From assembly GCA_963815655.1 (NCBI GenBank), contig CAWFHK010000001.1, forward strand, positions 1,302,001 through 1,366,000: 64,000 nt of DNA, read 5' to 3'. Shown piece after piece: positions 7,905 to 18,552 of the stretch. Each line of letters begins with the position of its first letter. The stretch's first letter is position 1. A model generated the notes under the pieces. That model saw only the letters and a list, made by a program, of their open reading frames with translations, searched no databases and was not told the origin of the DNA. Origin of the DNA: JAWOLE01 sp963815655. GTDB lineage: Bacteria > Acidobacteriota > Thermoanaerobaculia > UBA5066 > Gp7-AA6. Position numbers and translations under genes: made by a program.

Positions 7905-9482
7905 TCAATCGTCGTCCTCCCTCTCCCCGCCCGCTTCCGCCGGCTCGCGACGCAGTTGCCTGCGGGCGCGCGGCAGCTCTTCGGCGAGCTCGCCGGCGAG
8001 AAGCCCCGCGTCACCGAGCTCCTCCTCGAGCCGCTCCCCCGACAAGCCGTGCAGGTAGGCGGCGGCAATGGCGGCACGCTCCGCTTTCAATCCTCCGGCC
8101 AGGAGGGCGCCGATCGCGCCGGCGAGAACGTCGCCGGATCCGGCGGTGGACATCAGCGGAGTCCCGGTCGGATTGAGAGTCGCGCGCCCCGAAGGCGAGC
8201 ATGTCAGGCTTCCGGCCCCCTTCAGGAGCACCACCGCGCGGGTCGTCCGCGACAGCTTTCGTGCGGCGGCGAGGCGGTCCCGCTGCACGTCCTGTCCGGT
8301 CGTCGCCAGCAGGCGGGCAGCCTCTCCGGGGTGCGGAGTGAGGACGGTCGGCCCGCGCCGCCGGGAGAAGGCGCGGGGCCGCCCGGCGAAGGCATTCAGC
8401 GCGTCCGCGTCGCAGACGAGAGGGCACCTCACGGAGAGGAGCTTCTCCAGCAGCGCGATAGTCCCCTTCCCCGTTCCGAGGCCGGGACCGGCGACACCCG
8501 CGTCGAAACCCCGCAGGGCCTCGAGCAGAGGCCCCGCGGCCTCCGCCGCGAGCGCCCCGTCCTTCTCCGGGAGCCCCCGGGTCATCGACTCAGGAAGAGC
8601 GGAGACGACGACCGATTCGAGGGAAGCGGGACAGAAGACCGTCACGAGCCCAGCTCCGCTCCGCAGCGCGCCCCGGGCCGCCAGGACGGCCGCTCCCGCT
8701 TTCCCGCGGGAGCCGGCGATGACGGCCAGCCGACCGAAGTCGGCCTTGTGCGAATCGGCCCCGCGGGGCGGGAGCCAGTCGCGCACGTCCGCCGCTTCCA
8801 CGACCGCGAGAGACTTCCGCGGCGGCAGGAGCACCCGCCGCGGGATCCCGATGTCGCGGACGACGACCCGGCCGCAGTAACCCCGCGCCGGCCAGAAGAC
8901 GTGGGCGTGCTTGAGCGCCGCGAAGGCCACCGTCGCCGACGCCTTCACGCAGGGCCCGAGCAGCTGCCCCGTGTCGGCGGACAGGCCCGACGGAAGGTCC
9001 GCCGCCACGACGGGCCGGCCGGCGGTGTTGATCAAGGACACGGCCCGCGCGGCGCTCCCCGACAGGGCCCGCGTCAACCCCGTCCCGAAGAGGGCGTCCA
9101 CCACGGCGTCGGCCGCGCCGAGCCGCCGCGCGCAGGCGGCCATTCCGCCCCGGCGCGAGAGGGGCGCGAGCTCCAGCCCGACCTCGCGCGCCCGCGCGGC
9201 GTTGCCCGCGGCGTCCCCCCGGTAGGAATCCGGGTCCCCGAGCGTGAAGACCGAGACCGAGAGGCCGCGGCCGGAGAGAAGCCGCGCCGCCGCGAGACCG
9301 TCCCCACCGTTGTTGCCGGGGCCGCAAACGACCACGATGTTCCTCGCATCCGGAACGGAGGTCAGAACTTCGGCCACCAGGCCCTGCGCCGCGTTCTCCA
9401 TGAGCCGGTCCGAGGCGACTCCGCCGCGAATCGCCGCCGCGTCGGCCGCCCGCATCCGGCGCGCGTCCAGGACCGGGATCAC
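7905..9482 (-). CDS. nnr: Bifunctional NAD(P)H-hydrate epimerase/dehydratase
   Basis: 525 residues fusing the epimerase NnrE (about 1-215; GPGNNGGDGLAAAR, DALFGTGL, ADLPSG) to the ADP/ATP-dependent dehydratase NnrD (about 225-510; GPGLGTG, TPHPGEAARLL, STAGSGDVLAG). Together they repair R/S NAD(P)HX back to NAD(P)H in the cytoplasm. GTG 9482 shares GTGA with the stop of the upstream glycosyltransferase gene and has a GGGGGAGG ribosome-binding site just before it, so the two are translationally coupled. The C-terminus ends in an acidic tail (REDDD). Confidence 0.92.
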   Translation of the reverse strand: MIPVLDARRMRAADAAAIRGGVASDRLMENAAQGLVAEVLTSVPDARNIVVVCGPGNNGGDGLAAARLLSGRGLSVSVFTLGDPDSYRGDAAGNAARAREVGLELAPLSRRGGMAACARRLGAADAVVDALFGTGLTRALSGSAARAVSLINTAGRPVVAADLPSGLSADTGQLLGPCVKASATVAFAALKHAHVFWPARGYCGRVVVRDIGIPRRVLLPPRKSLAVVEAADVRDWLPPRGADSHKADFGRLAVIAGSRGKAGAAVLAARGALRSGAGLVTVFCPASLESVVVSALPESMTRGLPEKDGALAAEAAGPLLEALRGFDAGVAGPGLGTGKGTIALLEKLLSVRCPLVCDADALNAFAGRPRAFSRRRGPTVLTPHPGEAARLLATTGQDVQRDRLAAARKLSRTTRAVVLLKGAGSLTCSPSGRATLNPTGTPLMSTAGSGDVLAGAIGALLAGGLKAERAAIAAAYLHGLSGERLEEELGDAGLLAGELAEELPRARRQLRREPAEAGGEREDDD

Positions 9483-10171
9483 GACGCCTCCCCCAGAGAC
9501 CCGAGCAGACGGGCCGTCGCCCGAGGATAGTCGGGGCCCTCGGGGTCCCGCCGCGCGAGATCGCGACGCAGCCGATCCAGGTCTTCCGGACGGTCCACGT
9601 CGTAGGCCGGCTCCAGGACGGCCGTCTCGAGCCCGAGCGCGCCCAGCCGCTTCCGGGTCGCGGCAAGAAGGGAGGACGTCGACCAGGGCATCTCGAAAAA
9701 CACCTCGCGGACCGCGACGCCGGCGGCCAGTCCGATCGCACAGTAGCCCCCGTCCTCCGCGGGGATGATGACGGCGTCGCTCCCGAGCGAGAGCCGGGAG
9801 AAGGCCTCTTCGAGCAGCCGACGCTCCATCGCCGGGTGGTCCGAACCGACGGCGAGGGCGGCCGGGGCGCCGGCCGAGAACTCCCGCTCGAACGCCGCGG
9901 CAAGCCGCCCCCCGAGGTCTCCCGCCGCCTGCTTCCGGCGCCGCCACGGGGAGGGAAAGAGCGCGGCCAGGGCCGCGTCGTCCGGGTCGGGCTCGGCCTC
10001 GAGCACGGAGCTCCAGCGCCCGGGCGCGGCGGAGATCGCCGCCGCGTCTTCGAGGAAGGCGAGATAGAGGCGCTGCGCTTCCGGCTCCGAGAGCGGCGGC
10101 ACGAGCCGGGTCTTGACCCTTCCGCGCAGCGGCGTCCGCGCGAACAAAAGAAGGCATGGAAGCCGGCTCAT
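9479..10171 (-). CDS. TIGR04282/DUF2064-type glycosyltransferase
   Basis: 230 residues resembling the DUF2064 / TIGR04282 'arsenosugar biosynthesis' group of nucleotide-diphospho-sugar transferase-like proteins: LLLFARTPLRGRVKTRLVPPLS at the start, DLGGRLAAAF, GSDHPAMERRLLEEAF and PAEDGGYCAIGL follow the family order. The family is widespread and few members have been tested, so the arsenosugar label should not be taken as a function. ATG 10171 is used; the in-frame extension upstream is array R3. It overlaps nnr by 4 bases. Confidence 0.78.
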   Translation of the reverse strand: MSRLPCLLLFARTPLRGRVKTRLVPPLSEPEAQRLYLAFLEDAAAISAAPGRWSSVLEAEPDPDDAALAALFPSPWRRRKQAAGDLGGRLAAAFEREFSAGAPAALAVGSDHPAMERRLLEEAFSRLSLGSDAVIIPAEDGGYCAIGLAAGVAVREVFFEMPWSTSSLLAATRKRLGALGLETAVLEPAYDVDRPEDLDRLRRDLARRDPEGPDYPRATARLLGSLGEAS

Positions 10172-10196
10172 GGCCGGGATTATGCCCCCGAGAGGA

Positions 10197-10257
10197 ATTG
10201 GCGATCGGTGATTCGTCGGCCCCCAATCACAAATCACCAATCTCAGATCACAAATCA
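10197..10257. repeat. Array R3 (GTGATTT class)
   Basis: Units AATCACAAATCACCAATC and AGATCACAAATCA on the right, with a weaker inverted copy (GGCGATCGGTGATTCG) on the left. It begins exactly at the TGA of the VWA-protein gene and runs towards the glycosyltransferase start. Confidence 0.8.
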
Positions 10258-11940
10258 GCCTTTGGCCTTGGTCTCCTTCGGAAGGAGCGAGACGAAGAGG
10301 CTCTTCTGGTAGTAGGAGACGAGGTTGGAGATGCCGTCCCGCACGGCGAAGGAGATCCGCTGGGCGCCCGGCGACACCGTCATGGTGAAGTCGTAATACC
10401 AGTCCTTGTGCTGCGCCTTGTCGAGATCCTTGGTCGGGACCGTGACCACCTGCCGCTGCACGGCCATTTCCGATTGCTTCTCGGCGGAGTCCCGGGCCAC
10501 GACGTAGACGAAGAATGTCGCCTCGTAGTGATCGCCGACGGGGACGAGCCCGAGCTTGCCGATCGGAACGGAGATGCGGACCGGGATCGCGAAATTCTCC
10601 CGGTCGTACGGCCGCTGCGCCCCGATCGACACGTTGACGCCGAGAGGGTTGTCGTCCCGCGGGTAGAAGAGGTTCGCGAGGACCGATTCCGCGGTCCGGG
10701 TCTCGATCGTCTTCTCCAGGAACCCCCTGCGGGAGCGGACCGTCAGGCCCTTGCGCTTGACGCGCACCTCGACCGAATGCGGCTTGTCCACGGCGGACCG
10801 GGTCGAGCGGTAGCCGATCGAATAGAAGTTCGAGAAGTCCCTGGAGAGCTCCTCCAGGTTCTTCTTCCAGTCGTTGGTGTTGACCGCCGCCACGCCCCCC
10901 GTCTCCTCGGCCATGAGTCGGAGGGGCGCCTGCGTGTTCTGACGCATCCCGAAGTCGCTCGGCCGGGTATCGAAGCCCCGGTTCTCCGCCGACATGAACG
11001 ACTCGGTCGTCAGCCCGGAGGCGTCGAGCGGCCAGATCGTCACTCCGTTCGCGTTGGCGGCCCGGATGATCCCCGCGTACTTGGGGTTCATGTCGAATTC
11101 GAACTGCTCGAGCGTGGAGCCGCCCGCCTGGTCGCTGAACTTGCGCTGGATCTGATCGTAGAGCTCCGCCCCCGCCGTCGCGGGCAGGCCTTCGGAGACG
11201 TAGACGAAGACCTTTCGCCCGTCGATGCCCGCGAGGCTGTTCATCGTGTTCTTCAGGGCGTCCACGGTGAACTCGAGGTCGTTGCGCAGCGAGCGCGCGT
11301 AGGTCCTGGCGATGATCAGCGCCTGGTCGGAGGACTGGGACTCGTCGATCTGATGGAGGGCGTCGCGGCGCTCCCCGGCCAGGGTCGTGCCGCCGCCCGT
11401 GTCGTGCTCGATCTCGTCGAGCGTCGCGATGATCTCGCTCGCCTCGGAGGTGAATTTGCGCCGGACCTTCAGGGATCGGTTGTAGGACACGACCATCCCC
11501 TCCGCGCGCAGCCCGATCGTCTGCCTCACGAACTCTTCCAGGCTCTTGAACATCCGGTTGCGGTTCTGAGGCTGGATGTTCAGGTTGTCGATGAAGAGGA
11601 CGTACCGCGCCTTCAGCTCGACCGGGATCTCATCTTTCGCCTCGGCCGAATCGAGCGCGACGACCTTGCCGTCGTCCAGGAGCACCTTGCCGCCGGACAC
11701 CGCGTAGAAATTCGAGATCGGCTGCGGCAGTCCGTCCTGGAAGACCTCGAAGTCGTCCCGCGTCAGTCCGGCCACGCGGTCTCCTCTCTTGTCGGTGACC
11801 ACGACGTCGACGTTCGTCACGGAGACTTCGACCTTTTCGGAAACAGGCGGGAACGGCTTCTGGTCCGGCGCGGTCGCCTTCTGGGCCACCAGGGGAACGG
11901 CCGCGAGCAGGGCGGCGGCGGCGAGTCCGAGTCTCTTCAA
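10255..11940 (-). CDS. VWFA-related acidobacterial domain protein
   Basis: 561 residues: a signal peptide (KRLGLAAAALLAAVPLVAQ), then the opening that typifies the 'VWFA-related Acidobacterial domain' family (VSVTNVDVVVTDKRG... LTRDDFEVFQDG), a von Willebrand A-like domain with LFIDNLN in the metal-site position, and a C-terminal beta-rich region. The family is exported, strongly expanded in Acidobacteria and of unknown function. TTG 11940 is the preferred start: AGGAGG sits 5 bases upstream, and the longer reading lacks any such site. It is divergent from the TPR lipoprotein gene. The stop abuts array R3. Confidence 0.85.
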   Translation of the reverse strand: MKRLGLAAAALLAAVPLVAQKATAPDQKPFPPVSEKVEVSVTNVDVVVTDKRGDRVAGLTRDDFEVFQDGLPQPISNFYAVSGGKVLLDDGKVVALDSAEAKDEIPVELKARYVLFIDNLNIQPQNRNRMFKSLEEFVRQTIGLRAEGMVVSYNRSLKVRRKFTSEASEIIATLDEIEHDTGGGTTLAGERRDALHQIDESQSSDQALIIARTYARSLRNDLEFTVDALKNTMNSLAGIDGRKVFVYVSEGLPATAGAELYDQIQRKFSDQAGGSTLEQFEFDMNPKYAGIIRAANANGVTIWPLDASGLTTESFMSAENRGFDTRPSDFGMRQNTQAPLRLMAEETGGVAAVNTNDWKKNLEELSRDFSNFYSIGYRSTRSAVDKPHSVEVRVKRKGLTVRSRRGFLEKTIETRTAESVLANLFYPRDDNPLGVNVSIGAQRPYDRENFAIPVRISVPIGKLGLVPVGDHYEATFFVYVVARDSAEKQSEMAVQRQVVTVPTKDLDKAQHKDWYYDFTMTVSPGAQRISFAVRDGISNLVSYYQKSLFVSLLPKETKAKG

Positions 11941-12000
11941 AGGGTCCTCCTTCAGGCAGCCAAGCCTCCGGGCCGGCGAAATATTCCCCCGCGGCCCGTT

Positions 12001-12036
12001 CCGCTCGGAGTGAGACACCCCGAGCGGGCTGTCTCA
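12001..12036. promoter_or_regulatory. Nested dyads in a divergent promoter region
   Basis: TGAGACA at 12011-12017 pairs with TGTCTCA at 12030-12036, and the inner bases CCCG/CGGG extend it to a 26-base dyad with one mismatch. A second pair, CCGCTCGG (12001-12008) and CCGAGCGG (12020-12027), uses overlapping bases, so the two hairpins exclude each other. The element lies between the divergent VWA and TPR genes. A weak TTGCTT-17-CAGAAT promoter for the TPR gene follows at 12047-12075. Operator or attenuator is inference. Confidence 0.35.
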
Positions 12037-12127
12037 AAAAACACTGTTGCTTTGTCGGAGAGAATTCAACAGAATTCCGCACTCCGGGATGGCCTCCCGG
12101 TCAAACGAAAGAAGGAGCTTCAGAAGA

Positions 12128-12955
12128 ATGCGGAGTCCGCGCGCGGCCGTGGCGGCCCTGGTCCTGCTGGTGGCGGGTCTCTCGGGCTGCGACAAGATCA
12201 AGGCTCGCCAGGAAATCAAGAAAGGCAACGAGTTCTTCAAGGCCACACAGTACCAGGCCGCCCTCGCCAACTACATGGAGGCTCAGCGTCTGGACCCGGG
12301 CGAGAAGAGGCTCGACAAGTTCATCGGCGAGACCTACATGGCCCTGTACCAGCCGGGCTCCAAGCATCCCAAGGACCTGGAGTTCGCCAACAACGCCATC
12401 CAGCGCCTGCAGAGCTACCTCGCCGCGTACCCCAACGACAAGAAGGTCCGGGAGTACCTCGTCTCCATGTACCTCGCCCTCGACCGGTACGACGACGCGA
12501 TCGGGTTCTACCAGGACCTCTTGAAGAGCGACCCCAACGACATCAAGGCGATGACGTCGCTCGCCGCGATGTACTTCCGGAAGGGGGACTTCCAGACCGG
12601 CCTCGAGTGGGAAAAGAAGCGGGCGGCCCTCGAGCCCGATAACCCGGAGCCCTACGTCATGATCGGCGTGCAGGCCTGGGACCGGTCGTATCACTACCCG
12701 GACATCCCCCCGGACGTCCGCGCGAAGATCATCGCCGACGGCATGGACGCCTTGCAGACGGCGCTCAAGAAGAAGCCGGACAACTTCGACGCGCTGACCT
12801 ACATGAACCTGCTCTACCGGGAAAAGGCTAAGATCGAGACCGAGGATGCGAAGAAGCAGGAGTACATCGCCGAGGCCGACAAGTACCGGCAGCAAGCGCT
12901 CGACCTGCGCAAGAAGAGTCTGGCAGCCACCCCGACTGAGGAACCGGCCAAGTAG
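12128..12955 (+). CDS. TPR-repeat lipoprotein
   Basis: 275 residues with a lipoprotein signal peptide ending in the lipobox LSGC (Cys about residue 21), then tetratricopeptide repeats (KGNEFFKATQYQAALANYMEAQRL, VREYLVSMYLALDRYDDAIGFY and AMTSLAAMYFRKGDFQTGLEW are the successive helix pairs). ATG 12128 is chosen for the lipoprotein signal; AAGGAG lies about 13 bases upstream. It heads the tonB-exbB-exbD cluster on the same strand, so it may be a periplasmic scaffold for that system. Function otherwise unknown. Confidence 0.82.
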   Translation: MRSPRAAVAALVLLVAGLSGCDKIKARQEIKKGNEFFKATQYQAALANYMEAQRLDPGEKRLDKFIGETYMALYQPGSKHPKDLEFANNAIQRLQSYLAAYPNDKKVREYLVSMYLALDRYDDAIGFYQDLLKSDPNDIKAMTSLAAMYFRKGDFQTGLEWEKKRAALEPDNPEPYVMIGVQAWDRSYHYPDIPPDVRAKIIADGMDALQTALKKKPDNFDALTYMNLLYREKAKIETEDAKKQEYIAEADKYRQQALDLRKKSLAATPTEEPAK

Positions 12956-12988
12956 AGGTGGTGTCCTAGGGGGTCGGGAGGACAGAGC

Positions 12989-13725
12989 ATGTTCGAAGAG
13001 GATCTGATCGAATCGTCACGCCGCAAGGGAGACTCGCGGACGGCCACGACCCTGCCCGTCTCCATCGCCATCCACGGCATCGTCATCGGAATCGCGCTCG
13101 GCGCCTCGATCTGGTTCGTCGAGGACGTGCCCGAGCCCCCGATCCCGGTGACCTTCTACGCGGCCGCGCCGCCGCCCCCGCCGCCCCCCCCCCGGCCGCC
13201 CCGGCCAAGGCACAACCAAAGGCGCAGGAGGTCCAGAAGGTGGTCCCCGTCAAGCCGATGGAAATGGTCGCGCCGACCATCATTCCCGAGAACATCCCCA
13301 AGCCTCTGGCGGCTCCCGAGCCCGAGGCGCCGGCCGGAGTCGAGGGCGGGGTCGAGGGAGGGGTCGAAGGGGGCGTTCCGGGAGGCGTGCTCGGGGGAGT
13401 CCCCGGAGGAACGGGACCCGGCACGGGAGAGGGCGAGCCCCTGCGGGTCGGGGGCGAGGTCAAGGCGCCCGTGCTCACCAACCGCGTCGAGCCGAGCTAT
13501 CCCGAGGCGGCCCGCAAGGCCCGCATGGAAGGCGTGGTCATTCTCGAGGCCATCATCACCGCGTCGGGCAACGTCGAGGACGTCAAGGTCTTGAAATCCG
13601 TCAACCCGCTGCTCGACGCCTCGGCGACCCGGGCCGTGAACCAGTGGAGATACAAGCCCGCCACGTTGAACGGGCGGGCCGTGCGCGTCTACCTGACCGT
13701 GACCGTGACGTTCAACTTGCACTAG
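12989..13725 (+). CDS. tonB: Energy transducer TonB, frameshifted at a C10 tract
   Basis: TonB couples the ExbB/ExbD proton channel to outer-membrane receptors. The N-terminal frame gives a membrane helix (TLPVSIAIHGIVIGIALGASIW) and a proline run; the C-terminal frame gives a Pro/Gly linker with VEGG repeats and a TonB domain (PSYPEAARKARMEGVVIL, NQWRYKPAT, VRVYLTVTVTFNL). The frames meet at the C10 tract 13184-13193. One extra C would join them into a continuous protein of about 245 residues whose linker reads naturally (PPPAAPAKAQPK). It is therefore a sequencing deletion, a phase-variable tract in the off state, or a pseudogene. The exbB gene follows closely. Confidence 0.85.
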
Positions 13726-13825
13726 ACTTGGCGGGCGACTTGGCGGTCCCCCCCGAACCCCCCGGGATCGCGGGGTGCGGGGAGGCCGGAGCGGAGAGCA
13801 TGAGAAAAAGGATAAGGAGCGCTTC

Positions 13826-14530
13826 ATGAGTTTTAACCCTGTTGACCTGTGGAACACGATGACGCCTCTCGCGAAAGGCGTGGCCATCCTTCTCATCCTG
13901 ATGTCCATCTACTCGCTGACGGTGGCGGTCGAGCGGTTCATCTACTACAACAAGGCGAAGAAGCAGTCGCTCGCCTTCGCGACGCTCGTCACGGGTTACC
14001 TGAAGAAGGACCAGCTCCAGGAGGCGATCGACTCCTCCAAGAAGTTCAGGAACAGCCACCTGGCGCGCGTCGTCTCGGCGGGGCTCTACGAGTTCGTGCA
14101 CGACCTGACGACAGGCACCGCGGATGTCCCCGGGCACGACCCGATCGAGGCCGCCGAAAGGGCGATCGAGCGGGAGGCGCTCATCACGACGGCGGACATG
14201 AAGAAGGGGCTCTCGGGGCTCGCCACGATCGGAACGACCGCGCCCTTCATCGGCCTCTTCGGGACGGTCATCGGCATCATCAACGCCTTCCGCGGCATGG
14301 CGCTGACGGGCTCGGGCGGCATCGCGGCCGTTTCGACGGGCATCGCGGAGGCCCTGATCACGACGGCCCTGGGCCTCTTCGTGGCGATCCCGGCGGTGTG
14401 GCTCTTCAACATCTTCATGAACAAGATCGAGCGCTTCCAGGTCGAGATGTCCAACTCGGCCTCGACCCTTCTCGACTACTTCATCAAGCGGCGCGGGGCC
14501 GGCGTCAAGATCGGCGCGCGGGCTTCCTAG
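13826..14530 (+). CDS. exbB: MotA/TolQ/ExbB proton channel family protein
   Basis: 234 residues with the ExbB topology: one N-terminal membrane helix (residues 12-30) and two C-terminal helices around GLATIGTTAPFIGLFGTVIGIINAF and GIAEALITTALGLFVAIPAVWLF, the conserved proton-channel segments. It forms the inner-membrane pentamer that powers TonB with ExbD. ATG 13826 has AAGGAG about 7 bases upstream. It lies between tonB and two exbD genes in one transcription unit. Confidence 0.92.
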   Translation: MSFNPVDLWNTMTPLAKGVAILLILMSIYSLTVAVERFIYYNKAKKQSLAFATLVTGYLKKDQLQEAIDSSKKFRNSHLARVVSAGLYEFVHDLTTGTADVPGHDPIEAAERAIEREALITTADMKKGLSGLATIGTTAPFIGLFGTVIGIINAFRGMALTGSGGIAAVSTGIAEALITTALGLFVAIPAVWLFNIFMNKIERFQVEMSNSASTLLDYFIKRRGAGVKIGARAS

Positions 14531-14552
14531 GCCGAAGGAGGAGGACCAGACC

Positions 14553-14990
14553 ATGTCGATGGGAGGCGCGAGCAGCCGGGACAAGCTCCAGAGCGACATC
14601 AACGTCACGCCCCTCGTGGACGTCTGTTTGGTGCTTCTGATCATTTTCATGGTCGTCACTCCCCTCCTTCAGAAGGGGATCGCCGTTCAGCTCCCGACGA
14701 CCGACAACCCCGACAAGAAGCCCGAGAACGCCAGCCAGAAGCTCCTCACGGTGGGCTGGGCGACGCCCCCGGTGTACTACTTCGAGGCGGACTTGCTCTC
14801 CAAGGCGGATATCCAGAAGCGTTTGGACGAGCTCTACCAGCGGTCGCCGAACTCGGAAATCATCATCAAGGCCGACCAGCGCCTGAAGTATGGCGACGTC
14901 AAGGAAGTCATGAAGATGGCCAAGGACGCCGGCTTCCAGAACGTCGGCCTGATCGCGGACAAGAAGCAGAAGGGCGCAGCGAAGAGCTGA
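14553..14990 (+). CDS. exbD: ExbD-family biopolymer transporter (first copy)
   Basis: 145 residues with the ExbD pattern: a short cytoplasmic stretch ending in DINVTPLVDVCLVLLIIFMVV, the single helix carrying the proton-accepting Asp (LVD), and a periplasmic domain that ends with the YGDVKEVMKMAKDAGFQNVGLI block. It is preceded by GAAGGAGGAGG. A second exbD follows 33 bases later; paired ExbD paralogues in one TonB locus are common and may form heteromeric subunits. Confidence 0.92.
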   Translation: MSMGGASSRDKLQSDINVTPLVDVCLVLLIIFMVVTPLLQKGIAVQLPTTDNPDKKPENASQKLLTVGWATPPVYYFEADLLSKADIQKRLDELYQRSPNSEIIIKADQRLKYGDVKEVMKMAKDAGFQNVGLIADKKQKGAAKS

Positions 14991-15023
14991 CCCGCCCGAC
15001 TGGGATAACAGGAGATATTTGCT

Positions 15024-15437
15024 ATGGTTCCCGGCGGTGGACCCGGCGACTACAAGAGCGACATCAACATCACGCCGCTCGTCGACATCGTGCTCGTGCT
15101 GTTGATCATCTTCATGGTGATCACTCCCCTGCTGCAGATGGGCTACGACGTCAAGGTGCCGCCCAAGGCCACGGTGGACCAGCCGCAGTCGCTGGTCGAC
15201 CAGGTGATCGTCTCTCTCACGCCGCAGAACCAGATCTACCTGAACAAGCAGCAGGTCAACGGCCCCCAGCTCGCCCAGCAATTGGGCGACATCCTGAAGA
15301 ACCGCCGCGACAAGACGGTCTTCTTTTCCGGAGACGACGGTTCCGGCTACGGCGAAGTGATCAAGGTCATGGACATCGTCCGCAACTCCGGCGCGAAGAA
15401 CATCGGGATCGTGCTCGAGACCGTCCCCATCCAATAA
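15024..15437 (+). CDS. exbD: ExbD-family biopolymer transporter (second copy)
   Basis: 137 residues, clearly paralogous to the preceding gene (DINITPLVDIVLVLLIIFMVI and YGEVIKVMDIVRNSGAKNIGIV) but with a different periplasmic domain. The helix again carries the LVD aspartate. AGGAGATATTTGCT precedes ATG 15024. It is the last gene of the TonB cluster; array R4 starts three bases after the stop and separates it from hppA. Confidence 0.92.
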   Translation: MVPGGGPGDYKSDINITPLVDIVLVLLIIFMVITPLLQMGYDVKVPPKATVDQPQSLVDQVIVSLTPQNQIYLNKQQVNGPQLAQQLGDILKNRRDKTVFFSGDDGSGYGEVIKVMDIVRNSGAKNIGIVLETVPIQ

Positions 15438-15439
15438 CA

Positions 15440-15522
15440 GCAGGTTTCAGGTTTCAGGTTCCGGGAGGGCCGAGAAGAGCCCCATGAAACCTGAAACTTG
15501 AAACCTGAAACCCGAGACCTGA
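15440..15522. repeat. Array R4 (CAGGTTT class) with inverted arm
   Basis: CAGGTTTCAGGTTTCAGG at about 15441-15458, then about 25 bases, then four complementary units (TGAAACC, TGAAACT, TGAAACC, TGAAACC) at 15484-15512. The arms can pair over 18 or more bases. It starts immediately after the second exbD stop. Confidence 0.85.
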
Positions 15523-15587
15523 ATCCCCGATGGTTTGATATTCTCCTCTCCCTCACGAATCAACAAGGTGTGTAAAGAGGAGTCTCC

Positions 15588-17744
<2,157 letters not shown>

Positions 17745-17770
17745 GACGGGACTCGGGACTCGAGACTCGG
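17745..17770. repeat. Array R5 (GACTCGG class)
   Basis: Three to four 7-8 base units, GACGGGACTCGGGACTCGA and GACTCGG, starting at the base after the hppA stop. There is no clear inverted arm; an ordinary terminator hairpin follows about 20 bases later. Confidence 0.75.
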
Positions 17771-17789
17771 AAAAGCGCCGGTAGAACAG

Positions 17790-17819
17790 AAGGCCCGGCG
17801 CAGGCCGGGCCTTCCGTTT
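17790..17819. terminator. Hairpin between convergent genes
   Basis: AAGGCCCGGC (17790-17799) and GCCGGGCCTT (17804-17813) form a perfect 10-bp stem with loop GCAG, followed by CCGTTT. It lies between the convergent hppA and DUF4412-like genes, so it could stop transcription from either side, though the U-tract is weak. Confidence 0.65.
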
Positions 17820-17867
17820 CGCCGGCGATCCCCTACGACAATCGGAGAGGAAGTCTCGGCTCTCCGC

Positions 17868-18515
17868 TCACTTCGTCCGGCGCCTGTCCTTCATCATCTC
17901 GGACATGTCGCGGAACTGGACGTTCTCCGGGGGCTTGACCATCGAATCGGACACGGAGGCGCCGAGCTCGATGTCGCTGTTGAACGTCGTCATCCTTGCC
18001 ACGCCGAGGTCCGACACGAGCTTGACCGGGAAGTTCTTCAGGTCCTTTGCCAGCCAGTAGGTCTGCTTGGTCGTTCGCCCGTTCTCGGACGTCTCCCTGT
18101 ATTCGTAGACGTCGCACGGGTGCCCGGCCACCGTTTCCGCCCTGATCTTCTTCCCCTTGGCGCGCACATCGTCGATCCTGTTGACGTAATCGCCGGTGGC
18201 GCTGCCCGGCTGCCGCGCGCTGGTGGGCATCTTCATGCCGGTCGTCTGCCCGTCCTGCCACTGGTAGACGAAGTCTCCGGCCTTGACGACGTTCATCTTC
18301 AGTCCCATCGCCGTCGTCACGATCCGAAGCTTCCCATTCTTCATCCACATCTCGGATTCGGTCGCCATGGCCCCTTGCGCCGCGCCCTCGATCTCCGACT
18401 TGGACTTCCAGTGGGCCGACCCGAACCCCTCGGCCCGAAGGGATCCACCGAGAGAGGCTCCCACGACGAGCCCGAGGAACGCGATGCCCGCCCGATTCCA
18501 CGATCGCAATGTCAC
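17868..18515 (-). CDS. Exported DUF4412-like protein
   Basis: 215 residues with an N-terminal signal peptide (AGIAFLGLVVGASLGGSLRAE) and a periplasmic beta-rich domain like DUF4412 / LolA-fold proteins: MWMKNGKLRIVTTAMGL, DFVYQWQDGQTTGMKM, ETVAGHPCDVYEYRE and QTYWLAKDLKNFPVKL. The single Cys in AGHPCDVY is typical of that group. GTG 18515 is the start because AAGGAGGAG lies 4-5 bases upstream; an in-frame ATG 63 bases further up would remove the signal peptide from the N-terminus. Role unknown. It lies downstream of hemW. Confidence 0.7.
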   Translation of the reverse strand: MTLRSWNRAGIAFLGLVVGASLGGSLRAEGFGSAHWKSKSEIEGAAQGAMATESEMWMKNGKLRIVTTAMGLKMNVVKAGDFVYQWQDGQTTGMKMPTSARQPGSATGDYVNRIDDVRAKGKKIRAETVAGHPCDVYEYRETSENGRTTKQTYWLAKDLKNFPVKLVSDLGVARMTTFNSDIELGASVSDSMVKPPENVQFRDMSEMMKDRRRTK

Positions 18516-18552
18516 TGCTCTCCTCCTTTCGACTCTTCCGACACCCTCCGCG

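Noticed and set aside
17833..18501. A second minus-strand frame overlapping the DUF4412-like gene.
   Set aside because: The alternative frame lacks a signal peptide or domain, while the chosen frame has an ideal ribosome-binding site and a secretion signal.
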